62,349 nt of DNA from Candidatus Omnitrophota bacterium (lineage in GTDB: Bacteria; Hinthialibacterota; Hinthialibacteria; Hinthialibacterales; Hinthialibacteraceae), in NCBI GenBank assembly GCA_016934335.1, contig JAFGTC010000117.1, forward strand, positions 1-62,349, written 5' to 3'. Below the pieces are notes generated by a model. It did not search any database. It saw only the letters and a program-made list of their open reading frames with translations, and had not been told where the DNA came from. Position numbers and translations under genes: made by a program. Positions 46,016-54,999 of this stretch are shown one piece after another; within the stretch, counting starts at the first letter, position 1, and the number at the start of each line of letters is the position of its first letter.

Positions 46016-47287
46016 TTACAGCCGGCTTTTCAACCATGTATCGGTCGGCTGGATTCTCCGCACTTCCAACATTTCTTCATTCTTGGGATCCCAATCGATC
46101 CGTTTGCCGGTGCGATAGGAAATATTGGCCAGATGAGCGGATGTGATGATCTGATGCCCCACTTCGACCGGCGAGTTGGGCTCCTTGCGGGTTTTGATGC
46201 ATTCCAGGAAATTGGCTACGTGGTCGCCTCCTTCGTAAGGGCGATCCCAGCGTTCGACCGGCTCTTTCGCGCCTTGGGGAGTGAAGATGCGGAAGCCGTT
46301 TTGGTCGTCGACAAGAAGCGATCCTTTCGTACCGTAAAACGCGCCGCCGACGCTGTCGCGCCCATTCACGAATTGAACCGTGAATAAGGTGGTGAATTTA
46401 CCATAGTTGAGAATCGCGTGAACGACATCCGGCGTTTCCCAATAATCAAAGACGTGGTTGCCGCCGTTGCAAGCCACCGACTGAGGCCCGTCAACATCCA
46501 TAAGCCATTGATTTACATCCAATTGATGAGCGCCGATATCGGTGATGAGGCCGCCCGCGTAATCCCAATACCATCGCCAGGTGAAATAACGGTGAGGATC
46601 GAAGGGGCGCTTCGGCGCTTTGCCGAGAAATCGATCCCAATCGAGACGGCCTCGGACGCCTGCTTTTACCTGTTCGGACCAAGGATCGCCGTTTGTCACC
46701 CAATCGCGCGTATCCCATACTTTGATGCAGGCGATGTCACCCAGTTTTCCCGATCGAATCCATTCGCGCGCTTTAAGCCAATGCTGGCCGCTGCGGCGGT
46801 GGTTGCCGACCTGAACGATCTGTTTGGTCTCGCGCACCGCTTTGACCATTTCCTGGCCTTCTTCAATGGTTTTCGAAAACGGCTTTTCGGTATAGGCGTC
46901 TTTGCCCGCTTGGACGGCGTCGATGAGCATGTCGCGATGCCAATGATCGGGAGCGGCCAGGTAGACGGCGTCGAGATCGTTTCGCTCAAGCACTTTTTCA
47001 TACTCATAATAGGCGTCGGCTTTCTGGCCGTTGTCGTCCTCCGAGGCGTCGCGGGCTTCCATCAGGCGAACTTCGTAGACGTCGCAGACGGCGGCGATTT
47101 TCGTCCCGCGCTTTTTCATTTCGAGCAGCCCCCACATGCCTCGGTTGCCGACGCCGATGACGCCCGCCCGAATCGTATCATTGGCGCCCAATACTGTTTG
47201 CGGCGCAATCCCTTTCAGCGACGCCAATCCCGCCGCCGCAACCGAACCTTTCAAAAACGTTCTTCTCGATTTCATTTCATCACTCAT
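46016..47287 (-). CDS. Tat-exported Gfo/Idh/MocA-family oxidoreductase
   Basis: 423 residues with a twin-arginine signal (SRRTFLKGSVAAAGLASL), cleaved before the Rossmann motif RAGVIGVGNRGMWG. The family hallmark EKPFSKTIEEG follows, with GNHRRSGQHW and DIGAHQLDVNQWL in the substrate domain. NAD(P)-linked sugar or inositol dehydrogenases have this layout; exported forms are typical of Planctomycetes and candidate phyla and act on unknown periplasmic sugars. The nucleotide may be tightly bound, since free cofactor is rare in the periplasm. GGAGAG precedes ATG 47287. Monocistronic. Confidence 0.93.
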   Translation of the reverse strand: MSDEMKSRRTFLKGSVAAAGLASLKGIAPQTVLGANDTIRAGVIGVGNRGMWGLLEMKKRGTKIAAVCDVYEVRLMEARDASEDDNGQKADAYYEYEKVLERNDLDAVYLAAPDHWHRDMLIDAVQAGKDAYTEKPFSKTIEEGQEMVKAVRETKQIVQVGNHRRSGQHWLKAREWIRSGKLGDIACIKVWDTRDWVTNGDPWSEQVKAGVRGRLDWDRFLGKAPKRPFDPHRYFTWRWYWDYAGGLITDIGAHQLDVNQWLMDVDGPQSVACNGGNHVFDYWETPDVVHAILNYGKFTTLFTVQFVNGRDSVGGAFYGTKGSLLVDDQNGFRIFTPQGAKEPVERWDRPYEGGDHVANFLECIKTRKEPNSPVEVGHQIITSAHLANISYRTGKRIDWDPKNEEMLEVRRIQPTDTWLKSRL

Positions 47288-47490
47288 AACTCTCTCCTTG
47301 CATCCATAACGCAGTTCGCCGCTGGACGAGATGGAATCAGATTGGAGCGCATAACTCGAAGGTTCCGCCGCAGTGATTTCCCGGCAGGCGCCCCCTTTTA
47401 TTCATAATTACAATTTCCAATCGACGAAACTGGTTTATTTTTCTTTTTATCATGATGGATTTCATCAAAACAATCAATGAATCCAAGCCC

Positions 47491-49737
47491 TTAAAACATT
47501 CCCATTCCTTCGCAGGAAGACAGGCGGCTGCCTGGAGGCATTTTGGCTTCTTCGCTGTAGAAGGCCATCAAGGCTTCATCATTGATCCATAACAGGCGAT
47601 ATGGATCAGTTTGAAAAAGTTCGCGAAATTTGGCGGCGCGTTCGGACGGCTTCTCTTTGGCGATTTTTTCCAGATGCTGCAGCCCGCGGGCGATGCGCGT
47701 CGAGGCTTTGCGAAGATCGCCGCTGTCTTGATCCGATAGAGTGGTGCGCTTCAGCCAGCGCAGTACATGAGGCCATTTCAAGGTGAATTCCACCCAGCGC
47801 ACCAGCTGATCGAGCGATGCGTTGGGCAGATTCTGCTTCTGGCGCCGCCACCAGAGGGCGTAACGGAAGCGGAACACATTGAGAAACCGCTTGATTTCGC
47901 GGGGATTGCGGGAAAATTGGGGAGCTCGCTCCAGGATCATGCTTTGCACGTCCGATTCGCCGTCGCTGAAACGCCCGATGCCTTCATCCAACACCGACCG
48001 TTCTTTCCGCTGTTTTTCGATGTCTTCCACCAGCGGGCTGTGGAGCTGCTCGCGGAAATCGGCGATTGATTCTTCCGAGCCGTCGCCCAACAACTCATCC
48101 AGAATGTTATCGGCGATGTCATGGGAGGGGATGTCCGATTTCACCGGCGTATCGAAACTCCATACGACTTCGCGCGCCCATCTCATTCCCTCCGAGGCTA
48201 CCGGCTCGGTGAGAAGGCTTCGAGTGTAATTTTCGAGATTTTCCGATTCGGGAAGCGGGATGTCAAACGGCATCTGCACGAACTTATCCATAAATCGCCA
48301 GCCGATCAGCGTTTCGGCGGGATTGCCCGGCAGGCTGCTGAGAATTTTATGGTTCGCCTGTTCCAGCGCCGCCGCCACCATCTCCGCATCGATTCCCAAA
48401 ACAAACATCGCTTCGGGGTAGTCACCCGCCAGAAATTGATTGAGGCCCTCGATGACCGTCGCTGTATTTTCCGGCGAACAGCGATCCAGATCGTCCACGA
48501 AGATCATTAACGGCAGACTGTAATGTTGATAATCGGGGTGCATCCACACTTGAGGTTTTCGCAGGGTTTCAAATAAGCCGCGCAGGTCTTTATCCAAGGC
48601 GTCCAGGCTGGCCTCGGTTGATTGGTAATGGGGGCAGTCGATGAATTCCTTGAGAGGCTCGGCCGCCTGCTTTTTTCGGAAACGGAAATAAGTCAGGATG
48701 AAATGCGCCGCCATCCAGACTACATCGACCAGACACCATAGAGCCATGACAGATTGTACGCTCTGCCATCCCAGCGATCCGGACGCGAAGAATCCCACTA
48801 CGCCGGCCGCCAATCCGGCCGTCAGCCATTGCCCGAACATCCAGAATTCTCCGGCGATTTTCCCTAAAATCTGTTTGCGCACCGCATCGCTGCTGGCGCG
48901 ATGCAGCTGTAACTCCAGCAAAAAACGGTCTCGCTGCCGGGGGCGCATGCGCGAACAAATCTGGCGTACGATGGCGTCCATCAATCCCGCCCAGATCTGA
49001 TTGGCGCTCTGATATTTCCAGGCGTTAAACCATACCGTGAATCGATGGGTTCCCAGCAGGTTTTTCGAAGAGTCGTCATCGTTTATTGTCTCGTCTTGCG
49101 TCGATTCCAGAATCTTTTCCCATTCCCGGTCGGCGGTATCGTCGAAGGAATCCCCGCGAATCGGGCCGGTGAAATAAATCCATGCCGCCTGGAACAATTC
49201 CAGCAGTTCCGAAACAAAGCGAGACAACGAATGATCCTCCGCCAAAATGTTGCGGATGGGGGTGCGGGGATGCCGGAGAATGCGGAGCACTTCACCCACG
49301 GTCAATCCCGGATTTTCTTCTTCCTCCTCATCGCCTTCCTGGGAAGAGTGCGCCGATTGGTCCTCCATGGAATAAGGATCAAGGTGGTTTTGAATCATGC
49401 GCATCATGGAGGTTTTGCCCCCGCCCCACGGCGCTTGGATGCTGATGGTCAAAGGCGGCTGAGTCTGCTCATGCACCAGAAAACGATACAGTGCATAAGC
49501 GTAAGGTTCATAGCCGAGAGTGTCGAACAGCGTCCAATGATCGGAGAGAGTATGAGGGGATGGACCGATTCCTGGATCGACGCCGGGCGCTGATTTTCCG
49601 AAATGAGATAGAACCCGTCCCATGGCTTCTTGGTCGATCTGGGCCACGGCTGTTTTGCTAATTCCAATGGAATCAAGGAATTCCAGCACATCTTTGGTCT
49701 GTAAATCGTGCTCTTTGGCAAATTCATAAATACGCAT
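47491..49737 (-). CDS. KAP-family P-loop NTPase with N-terminal IF2-N-like domain
   Basis: 748 residues. The first 45 (MRIYEFAKEHDLQTKDVLEF onward) look like the IF2-N helix bundle of translation initiation factor 2. A KAP NTPase follows: Walker A in QAPWGGGKTS (101-110), the KAP-typical VWFNAWKYQ (235-243), a pair of membrane helices within the ATPase (about 300-350) and Walker B with LPLMIFVDDLDRC (about 408-420). Then come LGIDAEMVAAALEQ and a sensor-type NPREIKRFLNVFRFRY near 630. KAP ATPases are membrane-anchored, and many sit in phage-defence loci; bacterial ones have no defined substrate. An IF2-N head is not a usual feature in my knowledge. No defence partner gene is next to it. The start region has no strong ribosome-binding site. 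Confidence 0.85.
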   Translation of the reverse strand: MRIYEFAKEHDLQTKDVLEFLDSIGISKTAVAQIDQEAMGRVLSHFGKSAPGVDPGIGPSPHTLSDHWTLFDTLGYEPYAYALYRFLVHEQTQPPLTISIQAPWGGGKTSMMRMIQNHLDPYSMEDQSAHSSQEGDEEEEENPGLTVGEVLRILRHPRTPIRNILAEDHSLSRFVSELLELFQAAWIYFTGPIRGDSFDDTADREWEKILESTQDETINDDDSSKNLLGTHRFTVWFNAWKYQSANQIWAGLMDAIVRQICSRMRPRQRDRFLLELQLHRASSDAVRKQILGKIAGEFWMFGQWLTAGLAAGVVGFFASGSLGWQSVQSVMALWCLVDVVWMAAHFILTYFRFRKKQAAEPLKEFIDCPHYQSTEASLDALDKDLRGLFETLRKPQVWMHPDYQHYSLPLMIFVDDLDRCSPENTATVIEGLNQFLAGDYPEAMFVLGIDAEMVAAALEQANHKILSSLPGNPAETLIGWRFMDKFVQMPFDIPLPESENLENYTRSLLTEPVASEGMRWAREVVWSFDTPVKSDIPSHDIADNILDELLGDGSEESIADFREQLHSPLVEDIEKQRKERSVLDEGIGRFSDGESDVQSMILERAPQFSRNPREIKRFLNVFRFRYALWWRRQKQNLPNASLDQLVRWVEFTLKWPHVLRWLKRTTLSDQDSGDLRKASTRIARGLQHLEKIAKEKPSERAAKFRELFQTDPYRLLWINDEALMAFYSEEAKMPPGSRLSSCEGMGMF

Positions 49738-50080
49738 GACAGTTTTCCTTGTTTATCGAGATCCGATTGAACTGCCCGACGTCTTCTGACCAATTCTGAT
49801 CATCTGGAGTAATGTCTTGGGCTTGTTCCTTTTGGATGAAAATATAGTCGGCTGGTCAATCCTTGGACGCCGCCCTGAAAAGGCGCTGCGAAACAGTCCC
49901 ATGATCTCGCTTATCTATCACGAATGCCTTCATTTTGCATAACTCCATGGCAAAAGCAACGGTAGTTGAGTCTGCGCATCTGTGCGACAGAGAGTAAATT
50001 ATTCTCTCGAATGGTTCCTGGTTTGGTTTCTGACTGCTACGATATTTCTTTGCAGTTTTATGAAACGGAGCGTTTGCGAG
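49738..50080. other. 343-base divergent region between KAP NTPase and mnmG
   Basis: Must hold both divergent promoters. No clear sigma-70 pair was found by eye. An open frame from about 49982 runs into mnmG but begins 33 codons before the conserved N-terminus and is not used. Confidence 0.45.
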
Positions 50081-51952
50081 ATGTACGATGTGATTGTGGT
50101 CGGCGGCGGTCACGCCGGATGCGAAGCCGCTTCCGCCGCGGCGCGCATGGGATGCCGCACCGCTTTATTGACGTTCGATATTCGGAAGATCGCTTTGATG
50201 TCATGCAACCCCGCTATCGGCGGAGTGGCTAAAGGCCAGTTGGTTCGAGAAATCGATGCGCTGGGCGGCGTCATGGCGCATATTACCGACCGGGCGGGCA
50301 TCCATTTTCGCATTCTGAACAGTTCCAAGGGTCCGGCGGTGCGCTCGCCGAGGGCGCAGGCCGATTTCTACGGTTATATTCAGGCGATGCTCGATCGCCT
50401 TCGCGCCACTCCCAATCTCGATCTGCTGGAGGGGGAAGGATCGCAGGTTCTTGTGAAAAACGGCGCAGTTGCAGGAGTATCCGACGGGCGTGGGAATCGC
50501 CTGGAAGCGCGCGCCGTCATTTTAACGCCGGGAACTTTCCTCGGCGGTTTGATGCATTTCGGCTTCAATAAAGTGGAAGGCGGACGAATCGATGACTTCG
50601 CCTCCAACGAACTTGCCCAGAACCTGCGCTCTCTCGGCCTGAATCTGGGGCGGCTCAAAACGGGAACGCCGGCGCGGCTTCGAGGATCCAGCATTGATTT
50701 TTCAAAACTAGAGCAGCAGCGCGGCGACGATCCTCCCCACCCCTTCTCCTTTCATCCTGAGACGGTTGTCCGGAACACCATCAGCTGCTATTTGACGCGC
50801 ACCAATGAAGAAACGCATCGAGTCATCGCCTCCAATATGGATAAATCCCCTCTTTATACCGGCAAAATCACCGGCGTCGGACCGCGTTATTGCCCTTCCA
50901 TCGAGGACAAAGTCAAAAAATTTCCCGACAAAACGTCCCATCAGGTTTTTCTCGAACCGGTGGGCGAAAATCGTGAACTGATCTACCCCAACGGCATTTC
51001 CACCAGTTTGCCTGTGGAAGTCCAAGAGGCGTACATTCATACGATTCCCGGTCTGGAAAAGGCGGAGATCGTCAAACCGGGTTATGCGGTTGAATATTTC
51101 TACTCCAATCCCCAGGATTTGTATCCCTGGATGGAAAGCAAGCGCATTTCGGGATTGTATATGGCCGGCCAGATCAACGGCACGTCGGGCTATGAGGAGG
51201 CCGCCGCTCAGGGGCTGACGGCGGGCGTCAACGCCGCTTTGAAATTGCAAGGCGGCGAGCCGGTTACTTTTGGACGCGACCAGGCATACATCGGCGTGCT
51301 CTGCGACGATCTTGTCACCAAAGGCGTCGATGAACCCTATCGCCTCTTTACATCCTCCGCCGAACACCGGCTGCTGCTGCGGCAGGACAACGCTGATTTC
51401 CGACTTACTGAAATTGGATATCGCTTGGGATTGATCCCTCGCGAATGGCGCGAAGAAGTAGAAGGCTGGAAGCGCAGCATCATCCGGCTGAAAGAAGAGT
51501 TGCAGCATCGAATCATCGTTCCCGGCGAATCGGTTCGCGAGTTGTTCGGCGCGATGAATCTGGGTGAAATTTCTCAACCCACGCCCCTGCTGCATATCCT
51601 GCGGCGCAAGAATATGAAAGCCGAATGGCTCGATCGCTTCGGAGCGGACATCCGATCCTGCCATCCTCGCGCCTTAGAACAATTGGAGATCGAAACCAAG
51701 TACCAGGGATATATCGAGCGGCAGCAGAAACAGATCGAAGAAGACCGCAAATCCGATCTTCGCCGAATCCCCGCGGATCTTGATTACAAACAAATCACGC
51801 ATCTGCGCAATGAAGCCCGCGAGAAATTCGAACGAGTTCAGCCGACGACAATCGGGCAAGCCGCCCGCATTCCCGGCATTGTTCCCGCTGACATCACCGT
51901 TCTATGGATTGGAATCTTGAAGCGCAACAAGGAAGAAATCTCCGCCGCATAA
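50081..51952 (+). CDS. mnmG: tRNA uridine-5-carboxymethylaminomethyl modification enzyme
   Basis: 623-residue FAD protein that, with MnmE, builds the cmnm5 group on the wobble uridine of certain tRNAs. ATG 50081 follows GGAG and gives the standard beginning [17 protein letters not shown] with the GxGxxG dinucleotide motif at 8-13. MnmG landmarks: [30 protein letters not shown] is split over the N-terminal region, LKTGTPARL, and a C-terminal LTPEE-like helical domain. mnmE is not in the window. The following rsmD starts 70 bases later. Confidence 0.97.
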   Translation: MYDVIVVGGGHAGCEAASAAARMGCRTALLTFDIRKIALMSCNPAIGGVAKGQLVREIDALGGVMAHITDRAGIHFRILNSSKGPAVRSPRAQADFYGYIQAMLDRLRATPNLDLLEGEGSQVLVKNGAVAGVSDGRGNRLEARAVILTPGTFLGGLMHFGFNKVEGGRIDDFASNELAQNLRSLGLNLGRLKTGTPARLRGSSIDFSKLEQQRGDDPPHPFSFHPETVVRNTISCYLTRTNEETHRVIASNMDKSPLYTGKITGVGPRYCPSIEDKVKKFPDKTSHQVFLEPVGENRELIYPNGISTSLPVEVQEAYIHTIPGLEKAEIVKPGYAVEYFYSNPQDLYPWMESKRISGLYMAGQINGTSGYEEAAAQGLTAGVNAALKLQGGEPVTFGRDQAYIGVLCDDLVTKGVDEPYRLFTSSAEHRLLLRQDNADFRLTEIGYRLGLIPREWREEVEGWKRSIIRLKEELQHRIIVPGESVRELFGAMNLGEISQPTPLLHILRRKNMKAEWLDRFGADIRSCHPRALEQLEIETKYQGYIERQQKQIEEDRKSDLRRIPADLDYKQITHLRNEAREKFERVQPTTIGQAARIPGIVPADITVLWIGILKRNKEEISAA

Positions 51953-52021
51953 TTTGAAGTTGAAATGCGGCGCGGCATTTTGGAAGTTTCTAAAAATGAA
52001 TGAAAGAAAGATGGCTTGGAT

Positions 52022-52582
52022 ATGAGAATCATCGCCGGGAAATACAAAAATCGATCCATTAGCGCGCCGGAAGGGCTGCGGACGAGACCCATTCTCTCTC
52101 GTGTTCGAAAGTCGCTTTTTGACACGCTGCAGCCTTACTTGGAGGGCGCGCGGTTTCTGGATTTATTTTCCGGCACCGGCGTGATGGCTTTAGAGGCGTT
52201 CAGTCGCGGCGCTAGTTTTGTCTATAGCATCGATTCCAGCCCCGCCGCGTTGGAAGCGGCGCAAATTAATTATAATAAAATATGCCCCGATCAGCCGTAC
52301 CGCTTGGTACGAGGCGATGTGCTGCTGCTGGTTCCCCGGCTGACCAAGCAAGAAGAGCCTTTCGATGTTATCGGCGTTACTCCTCCTTACGGGCAGGATC
52401 TGGCCAATAAGACGCTGGCGCTGCTCGATCAACATTCGAACTGGCTTAAAAATGATACGGTTGTATATGTTCAGCGCGAAAAGACCGAAGATGTGAAACT
52501 CGAATGGCAAAATCTCGAGCATGTCCGCACTAAGACATACGGCAAGACGGTGTTGGAATTTTTTATGCCCTTCGAAAAATAA
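52022..52582 (+). CDS. rsmD: RsmD-type 16S rRNA guanine-N2 methyltransferase
   Basis: 186 residues from ATG 52022 (an in-frame TTG at 52016 is less likely). RsmD methylates G966 of 16S rRNA. N-terminal MRIIAGKYKNRSI, the RPILSRVRKSLFDTL helix and the SAM-binding FLDLFSGTGVMALEAFSRGA fit the family. The catalytic (D/N)PPY motif reads TPPY (after FDVIGV), an uncommon substitution at the first position. Length normal. It converges with rdgB four bases away. Confidence 0.88.
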   Translation: MRIIAGKYKNRSISAPEGLRTRPILSRVRKSLFDTLQPYLEGARFLDLFSGTGVMALEAFSRGASFVYSIDSSPAALEAAQINYNKICPDQPYRLVRGDVLLLVPRLTKQEEPFDVIGVTPPYGQDLANKTLALLDQHSNWLKNDTVVYVQREKTEDVKLEWQNLEHVRTKTYGKTVLEFFMPFEK

Positions 52583-52586
52583 GCGA

Positions 52587-53189
52587 TTATCGGCTTTGGT
52601 TTTTGAGATAGGCGCAGACTTCACGCAAGGCTTTGCCGCGATGGCTGACGGCGTGCTTTTCTTCCGGCGACGCCTCCGCCAGGGTTTTGCCGTAGGGGGG
52701 ATAATAAAAGATGGGATCGTAGCCGAATCCGCCTTTGCCTTTCGGTTCGGAGGCGATGACGCCTTCGACGGTCTGCTCCGTCGAAAAGAGCACTTTTCCA
52801 TCCTTGGCCAACACCGCCGCGCAGACGAATCGTCCCCGCCGCTTGGACGAAGGCGCATTTCCCAATTCGTCCAGCACTTTTTGCGTGTTTTCTTCGTCAG
52901 TTGATTCTTCTCCGCGGGCGTATCGCGCCGAGTAGACTCCCGGCGCGCCGTCCAACGCGTCGACCTCCAGACCGGAATCGTCGGCCAGCGCCATCTCGCC
53001 GGTATGGAGAGAGACTTCAACCGCTTTTTTCCGTGCGTTTTCCACAAAAGTGGCGCCGTCTTCGATCACTTCCGGGCAATCGGGGAAATCGCGCAGCGTT
53101 AAAATTTGGAGATCCAAACCATCAACCAACTGCTCCATCTCTTGCTGCTTTTTCCGATTGCGCGTAGCTAAGACGAGATTTTCTTTCAT
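52587..53189 (-). CDS. rdgB: XTP/dITP pyrophosphatase (RdgB/HAM1 family)
   Basis: 200-residue house-cleaning enzyme that hydrolyses non-canonical purine triphosphates (XTP, dITP) before they enter nucleic acid. Family marks: LVLATRNRKKQQEM at the start, FVENARKKA, ALADDSGLEVDALDGAPGV with the catalytic aspartates, SARYARG, and SHRGKALREV at the C-terminus. Length typical. Convergent with rsmD, with a gap of four bases. Confidence 0.95.
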   Translation of the reverse strand: MKENLVLATRNRKKQQEMEQLVDGLDLQILTLRDFPDCPEVIEDGATFVENARKKAVEVSLHTGEMALADDSGLEVDALDGAPGVYSARYARGEESTDEENTQKVLDELGNAPSSKRRGRFVCAAVLAKDGKVLFSTEQTVEGVIASEPKGKGGFGYDPIFYYPPYGKTLAEASPEEKHAVSHRGKALREVCAYLKNQSR

Positions 53190-53272
53190 ATTTCATCCAG
53201 GCATGGGGGAGATAAAGGAGATTTTCCTTCTCATGAATTGACTAAGTCTAGAAAATAGAGATCAAAAAAAGA

Positions 53273-53899
53273 TCAGAGAGACCGAATTTGCCTGCGTTTC
53301 GCACGCGGGGGCTGAATAATCTCCGATAGCAGGATCGCCGAGCGCAGAGGCTCTCTGCGTCCTCGTTCAAAAATGGCGTTTAAAGCGGATGGCAGAGGGC
53401 GCGCGCCCGCCGATTTACGAAAATCCTTGTACCTGGGAAGTTTCGCAGGTTTTGTTGTTTGGCTGAGAGGCGTTTCTTCTTTCTTTTGAAACACCTTGGC
53501 CGGCTGTTTCGGTGGCGGAGGCGTTTCAGGCGCCGGCGCCGGCTTCGGTTCCTCTAATTCCAGCATTTCTCGAAGCATTCTTGCCCAAGCCGGCCCTTGA
53601 GCGGCCGGCCGGGGAAACGGTTCGCCTTCCGGCTCCAAATGACGCTCCTGCGGCTGTCTCCGCTTCAAGGGCTTACGGGCGGGAACTTGTTTTTGCGGCT
53701 GCTCCCAAAAGGGTTTTTCTTGGCCGAAGGTCGTCTGCGGCGGTTGTTTGGATCGCGGTTTATATGGTGGAATCGGCGATTCACCTGTCTTTTCCGATTC
53801 GTATTTTTTCTGTTTTTCCCGCGCTTTTTTCGAAGCGGCGGATGCGCCGGTCAAGATGATAAACAACAAGAACGCAAATAATTCAATCAGGTTTTCCAT
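53273..53899 (-). CDS. Membrane-anchored proline-rich protein, unknown
   Basis: 208 residues. One hydrophobic helix near the N-terminus (about 5-22, LFAFLLFIILTGASAA) is followed by a charged segment and a long proline- and glutamine-rich linker (residues 40-145, with PPYKPRSKQPPQTTF and PAPETPPPPKQPAK). The end is basic (PRAKRRQIRS). It has no catalytic motif and matches no family I know. Such anchors with disordered linkers may tether other proteins. Minus strand, 83 bases after the rdgB start; it may be co-transcribed upstream of rdgB. Confidence 0.6.
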   Translation of the reverse strand: MENLIELFAFLLFIILTGASAASKKAREKQKKYESEKTGESPIPPYKPRSKQPPQTTFGQEKPFWEQPQKQVPARKPLKRRQPQERHLEPEGEPFPRPAAQGPAWARMLREMLELEEPKPAPAPETPPPPKQPAKVFQKKEETPLSQTTKPAKLPRYKDFRKSAGARPLPSALNAIFERGRREPLRSAILLSEIIQPPRAKRRQIRSL

Positions 53900-54252
53900 A
53901 ACTTTAACCCATTGTTTTGAAATGGTCTGTAGTGACTAGCTTAAAAGCCGTTTTTCCTGACAGCATTATATTTCTGATCGGAAATATCATAGCATAAATT
54001 GGTTCCGTTTGCATTGCTGCATGCGCGTCTTTTGTTGTCGCCGCCGCCGGATGAATTCAGCGCCATGAATATGGATCGGATCAGAGTCCTTGATCGTTAT
54101 GAAAAATCCTTTCATTTTTACCATGATATGGATCATCCAATCGCCCTCATAAAGATAAAACGAGCGATTTTCATAAAAGATTTATCAACCGGATTGATAA
54201 TCGTTTAATATTGCGTAAAAAGAATTCATTTTAAGAAAACAGGAAAAATCGA
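53900..54252. other. 353-base intergenic region
   Basis: No supported gene. A TTG-led frame at 53999-54208 lacks a ribosome-binding site and family character. TTATCAA (54182-54188) pairs with TTGATAA (54194-54200), a seven-base hairpin. The region should hold the neuA promoter. Confidence 0.45.
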
Positions 54253-54999
54253 TTGAATAGCCAATTATCCCTGAATCGTTTGCCCAACAGCCTGGCGATC
54301 ATACCCGCGCGGGGTGGATCGAAGGGACTGCCGCGGAAGAATGTGCGCCCACTGGGCGGCATTCCACTGATCGCTCATACGATACGCGCGGCGTTGAACA
54401 GCTGCATCGAACGAGTCGTTGTATCGACGGACGACGACGAGATCGCCGAAGCGTCTCGCCAATGGGGCGCGGAAGTTCCCTTTCAACGGCCGCCGGAATT
54501 TTCCGGCGATCAGGCCACTTCGCTCTCGGTTCTTCTTCACGCTTTGGATTATATGATGGAAGTCGAGAAATACCCTGTCGATCATGTCGTTTATCTGCAG
54601 CCGACTTCTCCTTTCCGCCGCGCGAAGCATATTGATGAAGCCGTGCAAAAATATCTTGAAACAGGGGCCCATTCGCTGATTTCCGTGACCGGCGTGCAGG
54701 AATTTCATCCCTACTTCATGTTCACCCTTGAGGAATCCGGCATGTTGTCGCCTTTGTACAAAATGGAGAAGCGGCCTCTGCGCCGGCAGGATCTGCCCCG
54801 CGTATACCGGATCAACGGCGCAATTTATATTTCTCAAAGCGGGTATTATCAAAACTTGCCGCCGGACGCCGCCGTCTTTGATTGGAACTCGTTATCCGCC
54901 TATGTCATGGATGCGCCCAGTTCAATCGATATCAATGATTTTCTCGACTTTAAACAAGCCGAATGGCTGTTGGAGCATCAATCTGGAGATCCCTCATGA
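54253..54999 (+). CDS. neuA: CMP-nonulosonate cytidylyltransferase (NeuA-like)
   Basis: 248 residues; activates a sialic acid or related nonulosonate with CTP to CMP-sugar. Signature IPARGGSKGLPRKNVRPLGG (residues about 16-35) binds the nucleotide. VVVSTDDDEIAE, FQRPPEFSGDQATSLSV and VVYLQPTSPFRR are typical. The start is uncertain: TTG 54253 has AGGA upstream and no ATG lies before the signature. The stop overlaps the neuC ATG as ATGA. The substrate could be Neu5Ac, legionaminic or pseudaminic acid. Confidence 0.9.
   Translation: MNSQLSLNRLPNSLAIIPARGGSKGLPRKNVRPLGGIPLIAHTIRAALNSCIERVVVSTDDDEIAEASRQWGAEVPFQRPPEFSGDQATSLSVLLHALDYMMEVEKYPVDHVVYLQPTSPFRRAKHIDEAVQKYLETGAHSLISVTGVQEFHPYFMFTLEESGMLSPLYKMEKRPLRRQDLPRVYRINGAIYISQSGYYQNLPPDAAVFDWNSLSAYVMDAPSSIDINDFLDFKQAEWLLEHQSGDPS

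Noticed and set aside
47491-49737. A complete multi-gene defence island around the KAP ATPase
   Set aside because: Neighbours are a Gfo/Idh/MocA oxidoreductase, mnmG, rsmD and rdgB. No nuclease, reverse transcriptase, toxin or integrase is adjacent.
53999-54208. Short frame before neuA
   Set aside because: TTG start without Shine-Dalgarno, no homologous features.
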